A stretch of DNA of 15,831 nucleotides. Origin: an uncultured Collinsella sp. Its GTDB lineage: Bacteria > Actinomycetota > Coriobacteriia > Coriobacteriales > Coriobacteriaceae. The notes beneath the pieces are model-generated. The model ran no database searches. It saw only the letters and a list, made by a program, of their open reading frames with translations, and was not told where the DNA came from. The translations under genes and the position numbers were made by a program. Within the stretch, counting starts at the first letter, position 1. Each line of letters starts with the position of its first letter. The DNA lies in the NCBI GenBank assembly GCA_902478985.1, contig CABSNH010000025.1:1-15831 (forward strand). The letters are read 5' to 3'. This document shows, piece by piece, positions 12,941-15,831 of the stretch.

Positions 12941-13990
12941 CTAGATGAACATCATGAACAGCTTGGCCATGACAAAGCTGATGAGTCCACAAGCGGGGAA
13001 GGTGAAGAACCACGTGAACATCATGTCCTTGACCACGCCGAAGTTGATGGCCGAGAGGCGCTTGACGGCGCCGACACCCATAATGGCGCAGGTTTTGATG
13101 TGCGTGGAGGATACGGGGATGCCGGTAAGGGTGGCAAGTAGCAGGTTCGCGGCGCCCGCCAGGTCGGCGGAGAAGCCCTGGTACTTTTCGAGCTTGACCA
13201 TGCTCTGACCGACAGACTTGATGATGCGCTCACCGCCCACGCTGGTGCCGATACCCATAGTGGCCGAGCACAGCAGCATAATCCAGATGGGGATGCCGGC
13301 ATCGCCGACGCTCGTCTGGCCGTTGGCGAAGGCCACGCCTAAAAAGAGCACGCCGATGAACTTCTGTCCATCCTGCGCGCCGTGCATGAAGCTCATGGCC
13401 GCAGCGCTCGCGATCTGAGCGTATTTAAAGAAGACGTTGGCACGTCGCCTGTTGGCGGCGGCGAAAAGAATCGAGACGAGCTTGCATAGGACCCAGCCCA
13501 TGATAAAGCCCAGGCCGATGGAGAGCGCCAAGCCGTAGATGACCTTCATCCACTCGTGGACGTTGACGCTGCTCGCGCCGCCGAGGGCGATTGCGGCACC
13601 GGTCAGGCCGGCGATAAGGCTGTGGCTTTGCGAGGTGGGGATGCCAAAACGCGATGCCGTGGCGCCGTAGACGACGATGGAGAACAGCGCCGCGCAGAGG
13701 CATGCGAGCGCCATGGTGCTGTTTCCGCCAAAGTCGACGATATGTGAGATGGTGTTGGCGACGCTCGCGTTAAAGTGCGTCATGATGAGCACGCCGAGGA
13801 AGTTGAATGCGGCGCTCATGAGAATGGCTGCGCGGGCGGGCATGCAGCGCGTGGTGACACAGGTCGCGATGGCGTTGGGCGCGTCGGTCCATCCGTTGAC
13901 GAAGATAGCGCCGAGCGCGAGGATCACGGTGACGGCAAGGACTGGGTTCGACACAATTTGGCCGAGGAAGGCTGAGAACGTTACGTCCAT
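12941..13990 (-). CDS. pit: PiT family low-affinity inorganic phosphate transporter
   Basis: A polytopic membrane protein (349 aa) that imports metal-phosphate or phosphate by cation or proton symport. The two inverted PiT signature repeats are visible. The first is NGWTDAPNAIATCVTTR (32-48; D36 and N39 are the conserved ND pair) with GIPTSQSHSLIAG (116-128). The second is MHGAQDGQKFIGV (202-214) with GIPVSSTHIKTCAIMGVG (290-307). About ten hydrophobic segments fit the family. The usual HGAND of the second repeat reads HGAQD here. The ribosome-binding site before the ATG is weak (GAGAAAG), in contrast to an unusually strong one 55 bp further upstream. The gene is transcribed with the DUF47 gene and complements the Pst importer of this window. 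Confidence 0.94.
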   Translation of the reverse strand: MDVTFSAFLGQIVSNPVLAVTVILALGAIFVNGWTDAPNAIATCVTTRCMPARAAILMSAAFNFLGVLIMTHFNASVANTISHIVDFGGNSTMALACLCAALFSIVVYGATASRFGIPTSQSHSLIAGLTGAAIALGGASSVNVHEWMKVIYGLALSIGLGFIMGWVLCKLVSILFAAANRRRANVFFKYAQIASAAAMSFMHGAQDGQKFIGVLFLGVAFANGQTSVGDAGIPIWIMLLCSATMGIGTSVGGERIIKSVGQSMVKLEKYQGFSADLAGAANLLLATLTGIPVSSTHIKTCAIMGVGAVKRLSAINFGVVKDMMFTWFFTFPACGLISFVMAKLFMMFI

Positions 13991-14121
13991 ATATGGGCTT
14001 TCTCGAAGTTTGCAGGCACGTTACAAAAACATGATAAATCGTATCACCTCCTGCGGGTTTCTTTACCGAGTTCTGATGGGAGAAGTGAATTTTTTGGCAC
14101 TAACATTGAATATTTGCCCTG
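13991..14121 (-). promoter_or_regulatory. pit leader with orphan Shine-Dalgarno and three-codon frame
   Basis: On the minus strand AGGAGGTGAT (14052 down to 14043) is a ten-base perfect complement to the 16S rRNA 3' end. It is far from the pit start at 13990. Downstream on the same strand is ATG TTT TTG TAA (14032-14021), a three-residue frame, also reachable from a GTG at 14047. Alternatively TGATACGAT (14046-14038) may be an extended -10 for pit. Which reading is right cannot be decided here. The rest of the stretch is A+T-rich with no gene seen. Confidence 0.4.
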
Positions 14122-14150
14122 TTGACCGCGGGTGTTCTTTTTGCTAGCAC
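14122..14150 (+). promoter_or_regulatory. Candidate promoter for the small gene at 14218
   Basis: TTGACC (14122-14127) and TAGCAC (14145-14150) are separated by 17 bp. The second is preceded by TGC, giving an extended -10. The -35 matches consensus at five of six positions; the -10 is weak. It would drive plus-strand transcription into the gene at 14218. Confidence 0.45.
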
Positions 14151-14203
14151 GCCATGAGGACACGTGCGCGCCCCAACATCCCAAAACCACAGCCTGTTCG
14201 CTT

Positions 14204-14209
14204 TACAAT
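14204..14209 (+). promoter_or_regulatory. -10 box TACAAT next to the start codon
   Basis: TACAAT, a five-of-six match to TATAAT, ends 8 nt before the ATG at 14218. Transcription would therefore start at or a base or two before that ATG and give a leaderless mRNA, a common arrangement in actinobacteria. No good -35 is seen. The following TGCAAACAT also occurs next to a CATAAT box upstream of ftsZ (1874-1889). Confidence 0.45.
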
Positions 14210-14217
14210 ATGCAAAC

Positions 14218-14577
14218 ATGCGTTCGATAATAGGAGGCATGGAATATCGACAGACAGATGGTAAAACTCGACGCGTGCACAAGCAGTATGTGGACGTCGT
14301 GGCCCGCATCCTCGCGGGCGGACAAGTCGTGCCGGTTACCGTCTGCTGGGTCGACGGTCGCTGTTTTACGATCGACGAGATTGTCTCATCCACCGGTTTT
14401 GGCCTAACGGTTCACGGCATTCGTACGGCAACCTATAAGGTTCGTTTTGGTGGGCATGCGACCGAACTGTATCTGGAAGAACAGGCGCGCGAGCGACCGG
14501 ATGGCTCGCAGGCCCATCTGATGCGTTGGTGGGTGTGGGCATTCGACCGTACGCTCGAGAGCGGGCGCCGCAGGTAA
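14218..14577 (+). CDS. Small uncharacterised protein
   Basis: I do not assign this gene to a named family. It encodes about 119 aa, with no signal peptide or membrane segment, and looks beta-rich. Recognisable patches are VDVVARILAGGQVVPVTVCW, VDGRCFTIDEI, YKVRFGGHATELYLEE and LMRWWVWAFDRTLESGRRR. The pattern 'polar-strand, W.DGR.F.ID, Y.V...G....L..E, RWWV' resembles small single-domain proteins common in Gram-positive bacteria that I know only as uncharacterised. The start is uncertain: ATG 14218 fits a leaderless transcript from the TACAAT box; ATG 14239 has AGGAGG but only 1 nt away; GTG 14164 has GAGGA 3 nt away. It diverges from pit and precedes a Bax-inhibitor-like gene by 79 bp. Confidence 0.75.
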   Translation: MRSIIGGMEYRQTDGKTRRVHKQYVDVVARILAGGQVVPVTVCWVDGRCFTIDEIVSSTGFGLTVHGIRTATYKVRFGGHATELYLEEQARERPDGSQAHLMRWWVWAFDRTLESGRRR

Positions 14578-14595
14578 GAGCGCGCGGCATTCGGG

Positions 14596-14601
14596 TACAA
14601 T
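14596..14601 (+). promoter_or_regulatory. Candidate -10 of the Bax-inhibitor family gene
   Basis: TACAAT, preceded by GGG, sits 55 bp before the start at 14657 and soon after the stop of the small gene. No convincing -35 is seen at 16-18 bp. Transcription would begin near 14608. Confidence 0.4.
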
Positions 14602-14656
14602 GGCAGGAATCTTGTCACCTACGGCGCTGTCGCGGCGCTTTTGAAAGGACGATATT

Positions 14657-15352
14657 ATGAACGATATCCAGGGTTATCAGAACGGCCCCATTGAGACCGG
14701 CGCAAGCCGTGCCAAGGAGATGTCGCCGCGTGCGTACAACCTTGCCATGTCTGCCCTGATCTTTTTGGGCTTTTGCGCCATGGGTGCCGGTGCTTACTTT
14801 ACGAGCACCATGGCGTTTGCCCGCATGATGATGAGCGGCGCCGCCTTGCCGCTGGTCTTTGGCTCGTTTATTTTGACCATCGTCGGCATGGTCATGATGT
14901 CGGCCGCCGCGGGCAAGCAGTCTGTGGGTCTGTCCCTTGTGGGCTACGTAATCTTTGCGAGTACCTTTGGCCTGACCGCGTCGTTTGGCCTTGCCAATTA
15001 CGACCTGCCCACCATCAACACTGCCTTTATCGCCACGGCCGCCATCACCTTTGTCTTTGGTGCGCTGGGCGTGACCTTCCCCAAGTTCTTCCAGCGTGTG
15101 TACGGCATTGGTTTTGGCATCCTGCTTGCCACGATTCTGGTCGAGATCGTGCTGATGTTTATGGGCGTCTCGCAGTCCATCACCGACCTGATCGTGATCG
15201 TGGTGTTCGCCGGCTTTATTGGCTACGACACCTATGTGGCCACGACGGTGCCGCCCACGCTGCCCAACGCCGTGCTCATGGCATCCAACCTGTTCGTGGA
15301 CATCATCAACGTGTTCCTGCGCATCCTGAACATCCTTGGTCGTCGCGACTAG
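14657..15352 (+). CDS. Bax inhibitor-1/YccA family membrane protein
   Basis: A 231-aa integral membrane protein of the BI-1/TMBIM family; bacterial members such as B. subtilis YetJ are pH-sensitive calcium leak channels. Seven hydrophobic segments are visible after a polar N terminus: about 30-48, 62-82, 88-108, 122-140, 148-170, 175-192 and 205-225. The conserved family end is complete: FAGFIGYDTYVA with Asp191, and ASNLFVDIINVFLRILNILG with Asp215. The 24-residue spacing equals that of the di-aspartyl pH sensor known from YetJ (D171/D195). AAAGGA lies 8-9 nt before the ATG. It is a single-gene unit with a -10 box upstream and a strong terminator downstream. The physiological role here is inferred from the family only. 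Confidence 0.93.
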   Translation: MNDIQGYQNGPIETGASRAKEMSPRAYNLAMSALIFLGFCAMGAGAYFTSTMAFARMMMSGAALPLVFGSFILTIVGMVMMSAAAGKQSVGLSLVGYVIFASTFGLTASFGLANYDLPTINTAFIATAAITFVFGALGVTFPKFFQRVYGIGFGILLATILVEIVLMFMGVSQSITDLIVIVVFAGFIGYDTYVATTVPPTLPNAVLMASNLFVDIINVFLRILNILGRRD

Positions 15353-15401
15353 CGCGGGGCATTGCAGCGTTTCTTGTCGGACGCGGTAAAACGATGTGAA
15401 A

Positions 15402-15427
15402 GGCGGTCCTTCGGGGCCGTCTTTTTT
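15402..15427 (+). terminator. Rho-independent terminator of the Bax-inhibitor family gene
   Basis: GGCGGTCC (15402-15409) pairs with GGGCCGTC (15414-15421), with two G-T wobbles, around the very stable TTCG loop. Six T follow (15422-15427). Confidence 0.88.
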
Positions 15428-15440
15428 GTGCACGGCGGGG

Positions 15441-15446
15441 TATCAT
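15441..15446 (+). promoter_or_regulatory. Candidate -10 for the last gene
   Basis: TATCAT, preceded by GGGG, lies 47 bp before the start at 15494 and just after the terminator. No clear -35 is seen. The GGG-TAnnAT form also appears at 14593-14601 (GGGTACAAT). Confidence 0.35.
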
Positions 15447-15493
15447 GGATGGGAAAAGCCGATAGCGGCAGAGACCGAGAAAGGTGACCACTT

Positions 15494-15831
15494 ATGGCAG
15501 ACGTCGACAACAGGAACCGTAACCGCAGGCCCAATCCCAAGCGCGAGGCCCGTGCCAAGGCCGCCGAGCGTCACGTGGCGACTGTGTCCGAAGCGTGCGC
15601 CAAGGATATCGAGCGCTCGCTTGCCGGCGTGCGCGAGTTCGATGGCATGCCTGCTGGATTTGTCGCGGCGATGAAGGCCAAGGCCCAAGCGGCCGACGCT
15701 GCCGAGGAACAGGTTGCCGAGGAGTCTGAGGCCGCCGAGGTCGCGTCCGTCGAGACCGAGGTTGCGGCCGAGCCTGCGCCCGCAGAGGAGGCCGCGGAGA
15801 TCGAGCCCGCGCCTGCCGCCGAGAAGCCCGC
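15494..15831 (+). CDS. Ala/Glu-rich protein of unknown function (3' end cut by window)
   Basis: An open frame of 112 codons runs off the window end without a stop. AAAGGTG (about 15480-15486) precedes the ATG at 15494, and it follows a terminator and a candidate -10, so it looks like a real gene start. Residues 1-25 are strongly basic and Asn/Arg-rich (MADVDNRNRNRRPNPKREAR). A compact segment follows at about 26-65 with HVATVSEACAKDIERSLAGV and REFDGMPAGFVAAMKAKA. From about 66 the sequence is a repetitive acidic Ala/Glu/Val/Pro linker with no motif. Low-complexity acidic tails of this kind often separate domains, so a folded domain may lie beyond the window. I do not recognise the family. 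Confidence 0.7.
   Translation, partial: MADVDNRNRNRRPNPKREARAKAAERHVATVSEACAKDIERSLAGVREFDGMPAGFVAAMKAKAQAADAAEEQVAEESEAAEVASVETEVAAEPAPAEEAAEIEPAPAAEKP

Noticed and set aside
14615..15433. Open frame of 272 codons antisense to the Bax-inhibitor family gene
   Set aside because: Its His/Gln/Asp/Gly-rich translation is typical of a reverse-complement shadow, and it would read through a plus-strand terminator.

Overview
The window looks like a chromosomal contig from a coriobacterial actinobacterium, most likely Collinsella or a close relative. This is inferred from high G+C coding bias, an FtsZ/SepF/DivIVA division set with no ftsA beside ftsZ, and general protein character; no search was run. 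The first 39 bases are not genomic. They are a Nextera (Tn5) library adapter joined to the inside of murB, so the window starts at a contig end. The right edge cuts an open gene.

Left part (40-3140): the 3' part of murB, then ftsQ (divIB), which overlaps it, then ftsZ. ftsZ has its own A+T-rich, structured leader and a strong terminator. Middle (3356-8589): pgeF (yfiH/ylmD), then a complete high-affinity phosphate operon pstS-pstC-pstA-pstB-phoU. pstS starts inside the pgeF stop codon (ATGA overlap), so the phosphate genes are physically wired to pgeF. Two 11-bp direct repeats upstream of pgeF are a candidate Pho box. From 8709 to 11275 the division cluster resumes with yggS, sepF, yggT and divIVA. 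In many Gram-positive bacteria pgeF and yggS sit side by side, so the pst operon appears to have been inserted into a conserved division cluster.

Right part (11361-15831): an FMN nitroreductase gene on the minus strand, a spacer holding a perfect 20-bp inverted repeat flanked by TACGTA, and a minus-strand pair encoding a PiT-type phosphate permease and a DUF47 (PhoU-like) partner. Then, on the plus strand, come a small unrecognised gene, a Bax-inhibitor-1 family membrane protein and the start of an Ala/Glu-rich protein cut by the window end. The window therefore carries both an ABC-type and a PiT-type phosphate importer, each with a PhoU-fold partner.

No CRISPR array, rRNA, tRNA, transposase, prophage gene or recognisable defence or biosynthetic system is visible. 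The points most worth checking are the apparent non-AUG start of yggT, the pst insertion and its candidate Pho box, the long inverted repeat, a near-perfect Shine-Dalgarno sequence with no proper gene upstream of the PiT gene, and a PhoU whose usual metal-binding positions are altered.
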